Assembly (NCBI GenBank): GCA_963819645.1
Contig: CAWFWZ010000001.1
Location: 124,001 to 188,000, forward strand
Reading direction: 5' to 3'
DNA from: CAVVDY01 sp963819645
Lineage (GTDB): Bacteria; Acidobacteriota; Terriglobia; Terriglobales; Acidobacteriaceae
Length of the DNA: 64,000 bases
Part shown: positions 47,340 to 56,718 of the stretch, one piece after another
Position numbering within the stretch: position 1 is the stretch's first letter
How the letters are laid out: every line of letters begins with the position of its first letter
Notes under the pieces: generated by a model
The model's database searches: none
What the model was told of the DNA's origin: nothing
The model's input: the letters and a program-made list of their open reading frames with translations, nothing else
Translations under genes and position numbers: made by a program

Positions 47340-47891
47340 CTATCGTTTCTTCCGCTCCGCCATCTTCGCGGTGAATTGCTCGCTCTGGCCCTTTGGAACG
47401 CTGAGCGTTTGCCAGTCGGCGCCTTTCCAGTGTTTGGCGAGGAAGATGATTTGTCCGACGTGTTGCGCCGTATGACCGATCTGCCGATTGATGGCCTGTA
47501 GAACGGAGTGCGGCTCGCTGCGAATGGTCACGGTGCGCGTGAGGTCGTCGGGGCTGAGCGAATTCAAGGTATCGAGCACGAGCTGCCAGCCGTCTTCCCA
47601 CACGCGGTTGAGATCAGACCTTGTGTCCTGCATGAGGAACTCGGAATCCCGCCGGCGGTCGGGCTTTTCGCCATCCGAGGTGAGGAAGTCCGTGAAGCGC
47701 GAGCGCATGTTGCCCGCCATGTGCTTCACGATGATGGCGACGCTGTTCGATTCTTCGCTGGGCATGGCGAAGAACTGCTCATCGCTGAGTTGCGCCATGG
47801 CTCCGTCGGCCAGCCGCTTATGTCCGCGCAGAGAACGAAAGGCTTCGTCGAGGTAAAGCGCGCCGATATCAGTTGCCCCAGTGTCACTCAT
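47340..47891 (-). CDS. DinB-superfamily (DUF1572-like) protein
   Basis: A 183-residue protein from ATG 47891. A four-helix DinB-type bundle with three potential metal-binding His: SNSVAIIVKHMAGNMRSRFT (His), and GHTAQHVGQIIFLAKHWKG (two His). The layout matches the DUF1572/DinB group of unknown enzymatic role; some relatives are thiol transferases or metal-dependent hydrolases. It is divergent from the M13 peptidase gene, with 92 bases between the two starts. Confidence 0.88.
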   Translation of the reverse strand: MSDTGATDIGALYLDEAFRSLRGHKRLADGAMAQLSDEQFFAMPSEESNSVAIIVKHMAGNMRSRFTDFLTSDGEKPDRRRDSEFLMQDTRSDLNRVWEDGWQLVLDTLNSLSPDDLTRTVTIRSEPHSVLQAINRQIGHTAQHVGQIIFLAKHWKGADWQTLSVPKGQSEQFTAKMAERKKR

Positions 47892-47983
47892 CTCAATTTG
47901 CCTTCTGCTGGCACCAGAGGGTTTGCCGAAAGGCAGGAGCGCCGAGCATACTGTTTGTTTCGTTTATTCGAAAGCGAGCCGCC

Positions 47984-49999
47984 ATGCAAAAGACCTTACT
48001 ACTCTTCTGTGCACTCACGCTAGCAGTTCCACTTGTTGCACAAACCGAACACAGCGTCGAACTCAGCGATATGGATCGCAAAGTCGATCCCTGCAATAAC
48101 TTCTACGACTATGCCAACGGAACCTGGCGGGCGCAGAATCCGATTCCCGCGTCCATGGATCGCTGGAGCCGACGCTGGGCGGCAGGGGAAGCCAACAAGG
48201 AACAGCTCAAGACAATTCTGGAGCAAGCATCGGCGGAGCACAACCAGCCAAAGGGTTCGTCAACGCAGCTGACCGGCGACTTCTATGCAGCCTGCACCGA
48301 CATGTCGGCCATCAACGCCGCCGGGGTCACGCCGCTGAAGCCCATGCTGGCCAAAATCGACGCCATCCAGGACAGCGCGGGCGTGCAGAAGGCGATTGTC
48401 GAGCTTCAAGCCGCGTCGCTGCGAGTTCCGTTCGCCCTGGGATCGTATCCCGACCCGCACAACCCGTCGATGACCATCGCCGATATCGCCGCTGCCGGCC
48501 TGGGACTGCCCGATCGCGACTACTACCTGAAGCCGGAGCAGCGATTCAAAGATGCGCGGGAGAAGTATGTCGTCCATGTCGCCAACATCTTCAAGCTTGC
48601 CGGTTATAGCGAGGCCGACGCGACGAAGTCGGCCAACACGGTCATGCAGTTCGAGACGGCTCTGGCCAAGGCCTCGCTCGACAACGTGGCCAAGCGTGAT
48701 CCGCAGCAGCTCGATCACAACATGAGCTTCGAAGCAATGACGAAGCTCGCTCCCCACTTTGACTGGACGGCTTACTTCGACTCGGCAAAGATTCCGCGCA
48801 ATGCGCTGAATGTCGAGGAGCCGCAGTTCCTGCAGGAGTTCGACAAGCAGCTCACCGGCGCGTCCGTGGCCGATTGGAAGACTTACCTGGCGTGGCAGCT
48901 GCTGCACGACTCGGCGCCATTCCTGTCGCAGCCTTTCGTGGATGAGAACTTTGCGTTCTACCAGAAAGACCTGGAGGGACGGGCGGAGTTGAAGCCGCGC
49001 TGGAAGCAGTGTTCGGAAGCCGCCGACAATCTGCTGGGCGATCCGCTGGGCAAAGAGTACGCGGCGCGCTACTTCCCGCCTGAGGCGAAAGCGCGCGCGA
49101 AGGAGATGATCACCAACATCCTCGGCGCGATGACGGATACGGTGAAGAATCTTGACTGGATGGGCCCCGACACCAAGAAGCGTGCACTGGAGAAGCTCTC
49201 CACCTTCAACGTGCAGGTCGGGTATCCCGACGAGTGGAGGGACTACAGCAAGGTCGATATCACGCGCGACTCATTCTTTGCCGACGTGATGAACGCCGCA
49301 GAGTTCCAGGTAACGGACGATATCGCCCAGATCGGCAAACCGACGGACCGCAACCGCTGGTATATGACGACGCCAACGTCGGACGCCTCCTATAATCCGC
49401 TGATCAACACCATCACCTTCCCGGCGGGCATCCTGCAGCCGCCTGCGTTCAGCATCAACTATGTTGACGCGGTGAACTATGGCGCGATCGGCGTGGTGAT
49501 GGGCCACGAGATCAGCCACGGCTTTGACGACGAGGGTTCGCAGTTTGACGCGCAGGGCCGGCTGAACAACTGGTGGACGCCGGAAGACCGCAAGCGTTTC
49601 GACGCCAAGACGCAATGCGTGGTCGATCAGTTCGATAGCTACTATATTGAGCCTGGCATCCATCACAACGGCAAGCTGGTGCTGGGTGAGTCGATTGGCG
49701 ATTTGGGAGGCGTGAAGATCGCATATCTCGCGTTCCAGAAAGATCAGAAGGCGAAGCCGCAACCGACCGTGGACGGCTTCACTCCCGATCAGCAGTTCTT
49801 CATCGCCTGGGGACAGTTCCGCGGGGACGAGATGCGACCCGAGGCGCAACGCAAGATGGTACAGGGCGATCCGCATCCCATGGCCAAGTTTCGCGTGATC
49901 GGTCCGCTGTCGAATTTCCCGCCATTCGCACAGGCATTCTCATGCAAAGCTGGCTCGGCGATGGTGCGCCCGCCGGACAAACAGTGCGTGGTGTGGTAG
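47984..49999 (+). CDS. M13 family (neprilysin-like) metallopeptidase
   Basis: A 671-residue protein from ATG 47984; the longer frame begins before the signal peptide. A cleavable signal sequence (MQKTLLLFCALTLAVPLVAQ) is followed by DPCNNFYDYANGTW and M13 blocks: NPIPASMDRWSRRW, PAGILQPP, the zinc motif GHEISHGFDDEGSQ (HExxH), the third ligand region GESIGDLGGVKIAY, and the terminal Cys-Val-Val-Trp (CxxW). The expected length is about 650-700, and the frame is intact. It cleaves peptides, probably extracellularly or periplasmically. It is alone downstream of the DinB gene. Confidence 0.95.
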   Translation: MQKTLLLFCALTLAVPLVAQTEHSVELSDMDRKVDPCNNFYDYANGTWRAQNPIPASMDRWSRRWAAGEANKEQLKTILEQASAEHNQPKGSSTQLTGDFYAACTDMSAINAAGVTPLKPMLAKIDAIQDSAGVQKAIVELQAASLRVPFALGSYPDPHNPSMTIADIAAAGLGLPDRDYYLKPEQRFKDAREKYVVHVANIFKLAGYSEADATKSANTVMQFETALAKASLDNVAKRDPQQLDHNMSFEAMTKLAPHFDWTAYFDSAKIPRNALNVEEPQFLQEFDKQLTGASVADWKTYLAWQLLHDSAPFLSQPFVDENFAFYQKDLEGRAELKPRWKQCSEAADNLLGDPLGKEYAARYFPPEAKARAKEMITNILGAMTDTVKNLDWMGPDTKKRALEKLSTFNVQVGYPDEWRDYSKVDITRDSFFADVMNAAEFQVTDDIAQIGKPTDRNRWYMTTPTSDASYNPLINTITFPAGILQPPAFSINYVDAVNYGAIGVVMGHEISHGFDDEGSQFDAQGRLNNWWTPEDRKRFDAKTQCVVDQFDSYYIEPGIHHNGKLVLGESIGDLGGVKIAYLAFQKDQKAKPQPTVDGFTPDQQFFIAWGQFRGDEMRPEAQRKMVQGDPHPMAKFRVIGPLSNFPPFAQAFSCKAGSAMVRPPDKQCVVW

Positions 50000-50011
50000 G
50001 GAAGAACAAAA

Positions 50012-50085
50012 ACTAGCCGCGGATTTCACGGATAGCACGGATCGGAAAGCAAAGAAATCCGTGTAATCAGTGCCAACCCGGGGCT
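50012..50085. repeat. Dispersed 'CGGATTTCACGGATAGCACGGATC...AATCCGTGTAATCAGTG' repeat
   Basis: Degenerate units ATTTCACGGATAGCACGGAT and AAGAAATCCGTGTAATCAGT in inverted relation; the same family occurs at 51241 and at 52163-52245, all intergenic. Confidence 0.65.
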
Positions 50086-50101
50086 CGCTTTTCTTTGCCG
50101 A

Positions 50102-51007
50102 TTACAGTTGATTCTCGCGCGGCATCGCGCTCGCCAGCAGAAGAACCGCGCCACAGAACATCAGGGTATCGCCCATGTAGTTGAGTCCCTTGTCGAGGCT
50201 CGCGCGTTCCACAATTGCGATCGGAACGTAGACCGCCAGTTCGATGAAGAGCACGGTCAAGCCCAGCCATGTCGCAGCTGCACGAGTCTTCTTGCCAATC
50301 ACCAACATGATGCCAGCGACTGCATAAACCGCGGCTGCAAGATAAGTCCAGATGGCGTGGCCGATGACGTATGTGGGTGTCAGTGGCTCCAGCGGAACGC
50401 CCGGAACATGATCGCCGTGCCGGAATTGCTGGTAGCTGAAGAACAGCACAGCAATGGCGACAAAGTATCGCGCAATCGTTGCCATGATGTGCCCGCCACG
50501 GGTTCGCCAAGGGTCGCTGAGGAGGGCGGCGAATGCCAGTGCGCCACCGCTGAACGATGTTTCGCGCAACGCGATGGTCAGAAAAATTCGATTGTCGGGA
50601 TGCCGTAACGTAGCCGGAATATACATCAGGCTCACGAAGAGGAAGAACGTCAATGCGAGCAGACTCGCCGCAAGGCGTGCCTGAATTCCCGTTACCAAAC
50701 TGAATGCGGCGGCGATAAAGCAAGCTCCGACCAGGTACGCCCAGAAGTAATGCCAGGGAATCCACTTGGGGATGATCGACGCGATGATCTTCGTCAGCGT
50801 GAAATGTTCGGTGCCGAAGGCTGCGAGCGGTGCCGCATAAAAGATCGGCCCGAACAGAATCAGCTTGTCGAATCCTCGTGCTCGTTGCCAATCCCCGCGA
50901 ACGAAAATCGCTACCAACCCGACGGTAAAGACCACGGTAAAGGCGAGATACGACCAAATCACCTCGCTGGGAATCGCGACGAGAATCAGGGCAGGCGAAG
51001 AATTCAC
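50102..51007 (-). CDS. Multi-spanning membrane protein of unknown function
   Basis: A 301-residue protein. The GTG start at 51007 (reads NSSPALILVAIPSEVIWSY next) is preferred over an upstream TTG at 51076 because GAAGGGGG lies ten bases upstream. About eight hydrophobic segments are spaced through the protein: LAFTVVFTVGLVAIFV, LILFGPIFYAAPLAAFG, YFWAYLVGACFIAAAFSLVT, LLALTFFLFVSLMYIPATL, RETSFSGGALAFAAL, YFVAIAVLFFSYQQF, YLAAAVYAVAGIMLV, LGLTVLFIELAVYVPIA. No conserved catalytic residues stood out. Resemblance to DoxX-like bundles is possible but not firm. Confidence 0.75.
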   Translation of the reverse strand: MNSSPALILVAIPSEVIWSYLAFTVVFTVGLVAIFVRGDWQRARGFDKLILFGPIFYAAPLAAFGTEHFTLTKIIASIIPKWIPWHYFWAYLVGACFIAAAFSLVTGIQARLAASLLALTFFLFVSLMYIPATLRHPDNRIFLTIALRETSFSGGALAFAALLSDPWRTRGGHIMATIARYFVAIAVLFFSYQQFRHGDHVPGVPLEPLTPTYVIGHAIWTYLAAAVYAVAGIMLVIGKKTRAAATWLGLTVLFIELAVYVPIAIVERASLDKGLNYMGDTLMFCGAVLLLASAMPRENQL

Positions 51008-51404
51008 TAAGCAGGGTCCCCCTTCCGCTTCCAGGAGCACTTGCTCAGCCAAATCCGCTGCCAGGACTAAGTTCAAAAAATGTTAGGTAACCGAGGAAGG
51101 GGCTAACCGGGCGTTATGCAATTCGGGATATCCCATAGCAGCAGCATTCGTTTTTTGGGAGATAACTCGCGAAATATGTTCGAAACGGCGCAACTAATCC
51201 CCCTTATTCGGCGGCGGCAACGGTAAAACGCGTAGTCGAGGATTAGGCACAGATCGTGCAGACCAGAGATGACGAAATCCGTGCCAACCCGTGGCTGCTT
51301 TGGGATGGGTAGTCTAATGGGCCGGCTATGAAAATCGATCTGGATATCGCGCAGGCTTAAACGTAGATTTCGCCGACAGAGATGATTGCTCGAAGGAGAG
51401 TTTC
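51008..51404. other. Intergenic stretch, one repeat copy, no gene seen
   Basis: It contains a degenerate copy of the AAATCCGTGCCAACCCGTGGC repeat family at about 51241-51296. The GAAGGAG just before 51405 is the ribosome site of the next gene. No frame here has a recognisable product. Confidence 0.4.
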
Positions 51405-52112
51405 ATGCAGCATAAGACCATCAAGTTCGTCGTCATAGCCTTCCTTGTACAGTTTGTCTTACTTAGCGGAATCTGCCAGGCGCAGGCCGACAACACAGCC
51501 TATCCCGCCATGGCAGCGCTCGACCAGTATTTGATGACCGACGAGAATTCTGAGATCGAGCTGGCGCGTAGTGCTGCCCCAAAGTCCATCTCGGACGGGG
51601 CCGAAGTTATGGTGCTCGGCCCGAAGGGCTACACGACCGCGGTGCAGGGCACGAATGGCTTTCTGTGCATAGTGGAACGTTCATGGGGCGCTGCCACCGA
51701 TGATTCAGGATTCTGGAATCCCAAGGTGCGCGGCCCTATCTGTTTTAACCCGGCAGCCGCAAGCACCTTCCTGCCCATTTACCTGATGAAAACCAAACTG
51801 GTGCTGGCAGGAAAATCGAAGGCAGAGATCGTAGACGCCGTTTCATCGGCGCTGGATAAGAAGGAACTGCCCGCGCTGGAGCCGGGAGCCATGTGCTACA
51901 TGCTTTCGAAACAGCAATACTTGGGCGATCAGGGCAAGGCCTGGCATCCGCATCTGATGTTTTTTGTTTCAGGCAATGCAGCGAAAAGCTGGGGAGCCGA
52001 CCTGCCGGGCTCTCCCATTATTTCGGCGAACGACCCTGAAGAACGGGCGACTATTTTCATGGTCTGGGTTGCCAAGTGGTCCGATGGCACGCCGGCTCCG
52101 GCGGTGCACTGA
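51405..52112 (+). CDS. Secreted protein of unknown function
   Basis: A 235-residue protein from ATG 51405, AAGGAG with good spacing. The signal peptide MQHKTIKFVVIAFLVQFVLL...CQAQA is followed by PAMAALDQYLMTDENSEIEL, then GAEVMVLGPKGYTTAVQGTN, WGAATDDSGFWNPKVRGPIC, and C-terminal SWGADLPGSPIISANDPEER, TIFMVWVAKW. Three or four Cys could form disulfides. It resembles other exported proteins of soil bacteria whose function is not established. The frame is intact. No partner gene in this direction. Confidence 0.75.
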   Translation: MQHKTIKFVVIAFLVQFVLLSGICQAQADNTAYPAMAALDQYLMTDENSEIELARSAAPKSISDGAEVMVLGPKGYTTAVQGTNGFLCIVERSWGAATDDSGFWNPKVRGPICFNPAAASTFLPIYLMKTKLVLAGKSKAEIVDAVSSALDKKELPALEPGAMCYMLSKQQYLGDQGKAWHPHLMFFVSGNAAKSWGADLPGSPIISANDPEERATIFMVWVAKWSDGTPAPAVH

Positions 52113-52162
52113 TTCGCGAGTGGAAGGTTGCGCCTTGGAAAATTGCGAAACCGCAAAAACAT

Positions 52163-52245
52163 AACCACGGAATTCACGGATCATTCGGATCAGAAAGAAC
52201 AGATCCGTGAAATCCGTGTAAGTCCGTGTAAATCCGTGGCTAGCT
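52163..52245. repeat. Dispersed 'ACCACGGAATTCACGGATC...AATCCGTGGCTAG' repeat
   Basis: Inverted arms AACCACGGAATTCACGGATC and GTGTAAATCCGTGGCTAG with internal repeated ATCCGTG(A/T)AA. Part of the family at 50012. Beyond it, 52246-52652 is AT-richer and a 60-codon minus frame exists there, but I cannot support it. Confidence 0.65.
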
Positions 52246-52652
52246 TTTCTCTTGCGGTTGGGTGCCTCACTCACGGTTAGTGGCGTTCCCATCTTGGGAA
52301 ATTCCTACGACCTTCGTAACCTCCGCATCCCAGTTTCCAAGTGCAGATTGGTTCAGCAACTCATAGACTGACGTTGAGGCACCTGATGGTGTCTGCGGAA
52401 AGAAGGTTCCGCTAAGTTCTTTGAAATCTATTAAGTACGTGTAAGTCACACGGGTTCAGGCATTTGCGCTATATTTCTGGGCTAAAGTGTTGAAAACAAG
52501 GTATTGCGCATAACGATTCTTTCGTGATTAAGATCACATTTTCGGCGCCGCTGCCGGCGCGTGCGCTCAAAAGAATAATTGTGAGACCGAAAACGGGCTG
52601 CTATGCGACGTGGCTTCCTTCAATAGCAAACCCCAATCTGGTGCGTTTTGAA

Positions 52653-52807
52653 GGGTGGAGCATGCCTTTAGGCGTGCAATTACTCTGGCCTTAAACACCT
52701 TCGGCTTTAGCCGCTGGGGTAAGTATCCCAATCCGTTGCCTCAGCGGCTAAAGCCGATTCATCATTGTTTAGCTTCCACACTGCACGCCTGAAGGTGTGC
52801 TCCACCC
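52653..52807. repeat. Nested inverted-repeat element (outer 26-bp, inner perfect 15-bp arms)
   Basis: The outer arms GGGTGGAGCATGCCTTTAGG... (52653-52678) and TGCACGCCTGAAGGTGTGCT... (52782-52807) are imperfect inverted copies. The inner arms CGGCTTTAGCCGCTG (52702-52716) and CAGCGGCTAAAGCCG (52742-52756) are perfect. The inner stem recalls the hairpin at the trmFO stop. It lies just past the stop of the S9 peptidase gene, so it could also stop its transcript. Confidence 0.75.
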
Positions 52808-52814
52808 GACCGCT

Positions 52815-54956
52815 CTACTGGTTGGTCTTCGTCCAGCGATCGACCCAGTCGGTCACGGTTCGCCACCAGAGCTGCGAGTTCTGCGGCTTCAGCACCCAGT
52901 GGCCTTCGTCGGGGAAGTAGAGCATCTCCGACGGCACGCCCAGCCGCTGCAACGTGGTGAAGAGTCTGGAAGCCTTCCGACACATCGAGCCGGTAATCGA
53001 GCTGCCCGTGAACCACCAGCATCGGCGTCTTGAAGTTCTTGGCGAACAGGTGTGGCGACCATTTGCGATACAGCTCGCGGTTGGTCCACGGAGTGCCTTT
53101 GAACTCCCACTCGTTGAACCACAGCTCTTCGGTGGTGCCGTAGGCCGACTCGGTGTTGAACATGCCATCGTGCGAGACCAGGCACTTGAAACGGTCGGTG
53201 TGGCCCTCGATCCAGTTGATGGCGTATCCGCCGTAGCTGGCGCCCAGCGCGCACTCGCGGTTCTTGTCGATGAAGGAGTAGTTCTTCTCGGCGTAGTCGA
53301 GGCCCATCATCAGGTCGTCAAAGGGCGCGCCGCCCCAGTTGCCGTTGATGGCGTCGATGAACGCCTGGCCGTATCCGGTTGAGCCGTGGAAGTTGACCAT
53401 CACGACGACGTAGCCGTTGGCGGCGAATAGCTCGGGGTTCCAGCGATACGACCAGTCGTCGCCCCACGCTCCCTCGGGGCCACCGTGGATGACGTACTTC
53501 AGCGGATAGGTCTTCTTGGCGTCGAATCCGGCGGCCGAATGATGAAGCCCTGCACCTTTTCTTTGTTGGCGCCGTTGAACCAGAACGACTCCATCGGCTG
53601 CATGGCGATCTGCGACAGGACGGGATCGTTCAGCATGGTGAGCGGCTTGGCTTTCGAGAGCAGGCAGTCTGGGAACGTTGTACGGATGCTCAGGTCCCGT
53701 ACCTCACTCCATGCGGCAGATGCGTGAACTGAAGCGGCGCGGTGTAGATTTCGTTGGGTGCGGCAATCGACATCTGATCGAAGACCAGCAGTCTTGCCAT
53801 CGGGAGTCGGCGTAGGACTGTCGTTGTAGCCATCGACCAACTCCTGCGGCCACGGGTTCGGCTGCCCAACGTTGAGAACGTAAATCGGGTTCTCGCCTTG
53901 ATTGCCGGCGGTGAAGTAGATCGACTTCGAGTCCGGCGACCATGCGACGGAATCGACCCAGCGATCAAAGGTGGGCGTCATGTCGGTGATCTTGCCGGTC
54001 GCGCGCTCGTAGAGCATCAGCCGGAAGCGGTCACTTTCGTAGCCGCCGCGCAAGCTGCGAACGGTAGGCGATGTACTTGCCGTCGGGCGAATACATCGGC
54101 GTGTCATCGCTGCCGGGATTGGTGGTTAGCTTCTTGGCCTCGCCACCAGTTACCGGCACGATGAAAACATCCTTGTTGGTGCTGGTGGCTTCGACCTTGT
54201 CGAGGTTGCTGGAGTAAGCGACCTCTTTACCGTCGGGCGAGAAGCTGTACTGGTCCTGGCCGCCGAGCGAGAAGGGAGGCACATCGTGATCGCCGGGCGT
54301 GAGGTCGAGCGGCGTGGTGCCCACCGCTCCGTCGACTGCCTGGATGAACAGATGGCTGCGCTTGCCATTGGAGTAGTGCGTCCAGTGCCGGATACAGGAG
54401 CGAGGTGAAGAGCTGGGCCTTCACCTTGGACTTGGCCTTCTCCTCGTCGCGCTGTTTGTTGCAGGCGTCGTCTTTGCAGTCGGGGTAGACGTCGGAGACA
54501 AACAGGATGCTCTTGCCGTCCGGCGACCACAGTCGCGCCTGAGGCTTCGGTCGAGATGCTGGTGATTTTGCGGGCGTCGCCGGTGAGTGCTCCGCTGGAA
54601 GTGTCGAAACTCTGCAACCAGATCTGCGAGCCGCCGTCTTTCGAGGATTCGAAGATGAGGCTCTTGCCATCGGGCGAGAAGCGCGGACGATCTTCGCCGG
54701 GGCCGGTGGCCGGAGTGAGCCGCCGCGCTTCGCCACCTGCTACGGGCACGATCCACAGATGCGGCGTGCGGGTGTTGGCGTCAAGGCTTACATCGACCGC
54801 GCTAAAGGCGACCCATTTGCCATCGGGAGAGACAACCGGCTCGCCGATGCGCTTGAGCTGCATCATGGCTTCGAAGGTGAAGGGCTGCTTGGTCTGGGCG
54901 AAAGCTGCGATGGAGAGAGAGAGCAGGACGAGAGCTACAAAGATGCGACGAAGCAT
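52815..54956 (-). CDS. S9-family (prolyl oligopeptidase/DPP-IV-like) secreted peptidase, about seven frameshifts
   Basis: ATG 54956 with GGAGG four bases upstream. The signal peptide MLRRIFVALVLLSLSIAAFA is followed by a WD/DPP-IV-like propeller (GEPVVSPDGKWVAFSAVDVS, RLTPATGPGEDRPRFSPDGK and later VSPDGK/FSPDGK blades). The C-terminal alpha/beta hydrolase domain reads VNFHGSTGYGQAFIDAINGN, the catalytic-Ser motif GASYGGYAINW, HGQLDYRLDV (Asp) and DEGHWV (His), all in place. The frame changes near 54540, 54370, 54055, 53790, 53690, 53535 and 52965. All catalytic blocks survive, so sequencing indels are likely. It degrades peptides in the envelope. Confidence 0.88.
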
Positions 54957-55141
54957 AAGCCTCCGCGAGCCGCCGCAGGATGCTGGGCAGGCACGCAACA
55001 CTGCAAACCGGATAGTTTAAACGAGAGGCGCTGCTATGGCAGTGACAACTCTGCTTAGCGAAAACGTGTTCCTACCTTTGGCCCCTTCGCATCGTCTAAC
55101 CAGGAGTGTGGCTTTCGGCTAGAATCCCTACAGGACGCCTG

Positions 55142-56017
55142 ATGTATTCCAATTGCTTCGCCCATCGTCGCTTCGCTCAGATTGCACTTATAACCCTCCT
55201 ATTGGCTACTCCGCTGTTCGCTGCTTCGGATCGCGGAGAGGGCCCGCTGGATCCGTCGCAGCCCACAGGCATCACGACGGACGAAATCATCCAGCGCTTC
55301 GCCGCCAAGGAGAAGCAGTTTAAGGTTGCGCGCGACCAATACACCTATCGGCAGGACGTTACGGTGCAGACCCTCGATGGCGATACGGTAAACGGCGAGT
55401 TCCGCGAAGTGGAAGACGTGCTCTTCGACAACAACGGTAGTCGCATCGAGCACGTTGTGTTTGCTCCGGAGTCAACGCTGGTCGGCATTCTGATGACGAA
55501 GGAAGACTTCGACGATATCCGGCGCCGCATGCCGTTCGTGCTGACCAGCGACGAGATCCCTGAATACAACATCCTGTACGTCGGCAAGCAGCGGGAAGAT
55601 GAGCTGGGGACCTACGTCTTCGACGTGGCGCCCAAGCAGATCCAGAAGAACCGGCGCTATTTCCAGGGCCGCATCTGGGTTGACGATCACGATTTTCAGA
55701 TCGTGAAGACCTTTGGCAAGAACGTCCCCGACCTGGGAACGAAGAAACGCGGCGACCAGGAGAATCTTTTCCCCAGCTTCACCACCTGGCGCCAGCAGGT
55801 CGACGACAAGTACTGGTTCCCGGTTTACACCAAGGTCGACGATACCCTGCATTTCACAAGCGGAGATATTCACGTCCGGCAGATCGTGAAATATACCGAC
55901 TACAAGCGGTTCGGCTCGAACGTGAAGATCACCTACGAAGGGCAGGAGATCAACAAGGGCCAGCAGCCGAACGGAACGCAGCCTCAGACACCTCAGGCGC
56001 CGCCACCCAAGCAGTAG
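55142..56017 (+). CDS. Secreted LolA/outer-membrane-lipoprotein-sorting-like protein
   Basis: A 291-residue protein from ATG 55142. The signal sequence RRFAQIALITLLLATPLFAA is followed by an open beta-barrel-like domain: QFKVARDQYTYRQDVTVQTL, DTVNGEFREVEDVLFDNNGS, LGTYVFDVAPKQIQKNRRYF and GRIWVDDHDFQIVKTFGKNV, strand repeats typical of LolA/LolB-like and RseB-like folds that bind lipid moieties. The C-terminal 30 residues are Gln/Pro-rich. The family member is not named. The role inferred is periplasmic lipid or lipoprotein handling. Confidence 0.7.
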   Translation: MYSNCFAHRRFAQIALITLLLATPLFAASDRGEGPLDPSQPTGITTDEIIQRFAAKEKQFKVARDQYTYRQDVTVQTLDGDTVNGEFREVEDVLFDNNGSRIEHVVFAPESTLVGILMTKEDFDDIRRRMPFVLTSDEIPEYNILYVGKQREDELGTYVFDVAPKQIQKNRRYFQGRIWVDDHDFQIVKTFGKNVPDLGTKKRGDQENLFPSFTTWRQQVDDKYWFPVYTKVDDTLHFTSGDIHVRQIVKYTDYKRFGSNVKITYEGQEINKGQQPNGTQPQTPQAPPPKQ

Positions 56018-56031
56018 GCGTTCGATCGCAG

Positions 56032-56116
56032 CGAGCAGATCCCTCGGTCGCCCAGGCGACCTCGTGATGACAAAGTGAGGATTACATTTTCGGCACGACC
56101 AAGGTCGTGCCCTGAG
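56032..56116. repeat. Dispersed palindrome and GGCACGACC/GGTCGTGCC hairpin
   Basis: GAGCAGATCCCTCGGTCGCC...CTCGTGATGACAAAG at 56032-56075 and a 9-bp palindrome GGCACGACC-AA-GGTCGTGCC near 56093. It fills the space between two convergent genes. Confidence 0.65.
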
Positions 56117-56151
56117 TCGGATCTTTGCCAAGCCGGAAAGACTGCCCCGCC

Positions 56152-56565
56152 CTACGCTGCCGGGGTGTGAGTCTTCGGGCCTGCGTCCTTGACGCCGTTC
56201 TCGATCGCGGTGATCTCCGCCCGCTCCTTCTTCACCCCCAGCTTCACTTTCCCAAAAGCGCCGATATAAAAGTTCGCCACGAACACCAGCGAGAACAGCG
56301 ACACGAGATATCCGCGCCAATCGTCATAGAGAAGCTTGTAGCGCGTGATCAGCAGAAAGCAGATGGTCACGTAGTGGCTGAAGCAGTACTCGCAGGTGAA
56401 CAGGTAATAAAACTTGCGGCAGAGAACGCTGGGGTGGCCCTCGCTCTTGCGAACGCAAAATTCGCGCGGCTCGCGAAAGACCTCTTCGTGAGTCACTGTC
56501 CAGGAGATGCAGGCGATAGGGATGGCCAGCAGAAACAGCCAGACCACCTGATGGGTTAGCGACAC
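56152..56565 (-). CDS. Small integral membrane protein
   Basis: A 137-residue protein from ATG 56565. Predicted hydrophobic segments: VVWLFLLAIPIACISWTV (about residues 7-24), FTCEYCFSHYVTICFLLIT (53-74, with two Cys), YLVSLFSLVFVANFYIGAFG (85-105). A charged tail follows (KKERAEITAIENGVKD). The Cys-rich second segment and the CVRKSEGHPSVLCRK loop may bind metal. No family recognised. Confidence 0.65.
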   Translation of the reverse strand: MSLTHQVVWLFLLAIPIACISWTVTHEEVFREPREFCVRKSEGHPSVLCRKFYYLFTCEYCFSHYVTICFLLITRYKLLYDDWRGYLVSLFSLVFVANFYIGAFGKVKLGVKKERAEITAIENGVKDAGPKTHTPAA

Positions 56566-56718
56566 AATGGTTAGAAGCTGCCAAGCTGCCGGATGGCTGC
56601 TTGGACCGCCGGAAAGTGAAGCGACCAGCTAGTAGCCCAGTCGTCTGTTGCGGACTTCTTAAACCCCCACTTTGGTTGACTCGCACGTTTTGTAATACCG
56701 TCGTAAACTGTTGCTCAG

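Noticed and set aside
52267..52449. A 60-codon minus-strand frame (MTYTYLIDFKELSGT...)
   Set aside because: It looks slightly protein-like, but has no ribosome site and lies in a region otherwise empty of genes. I cannot support it.
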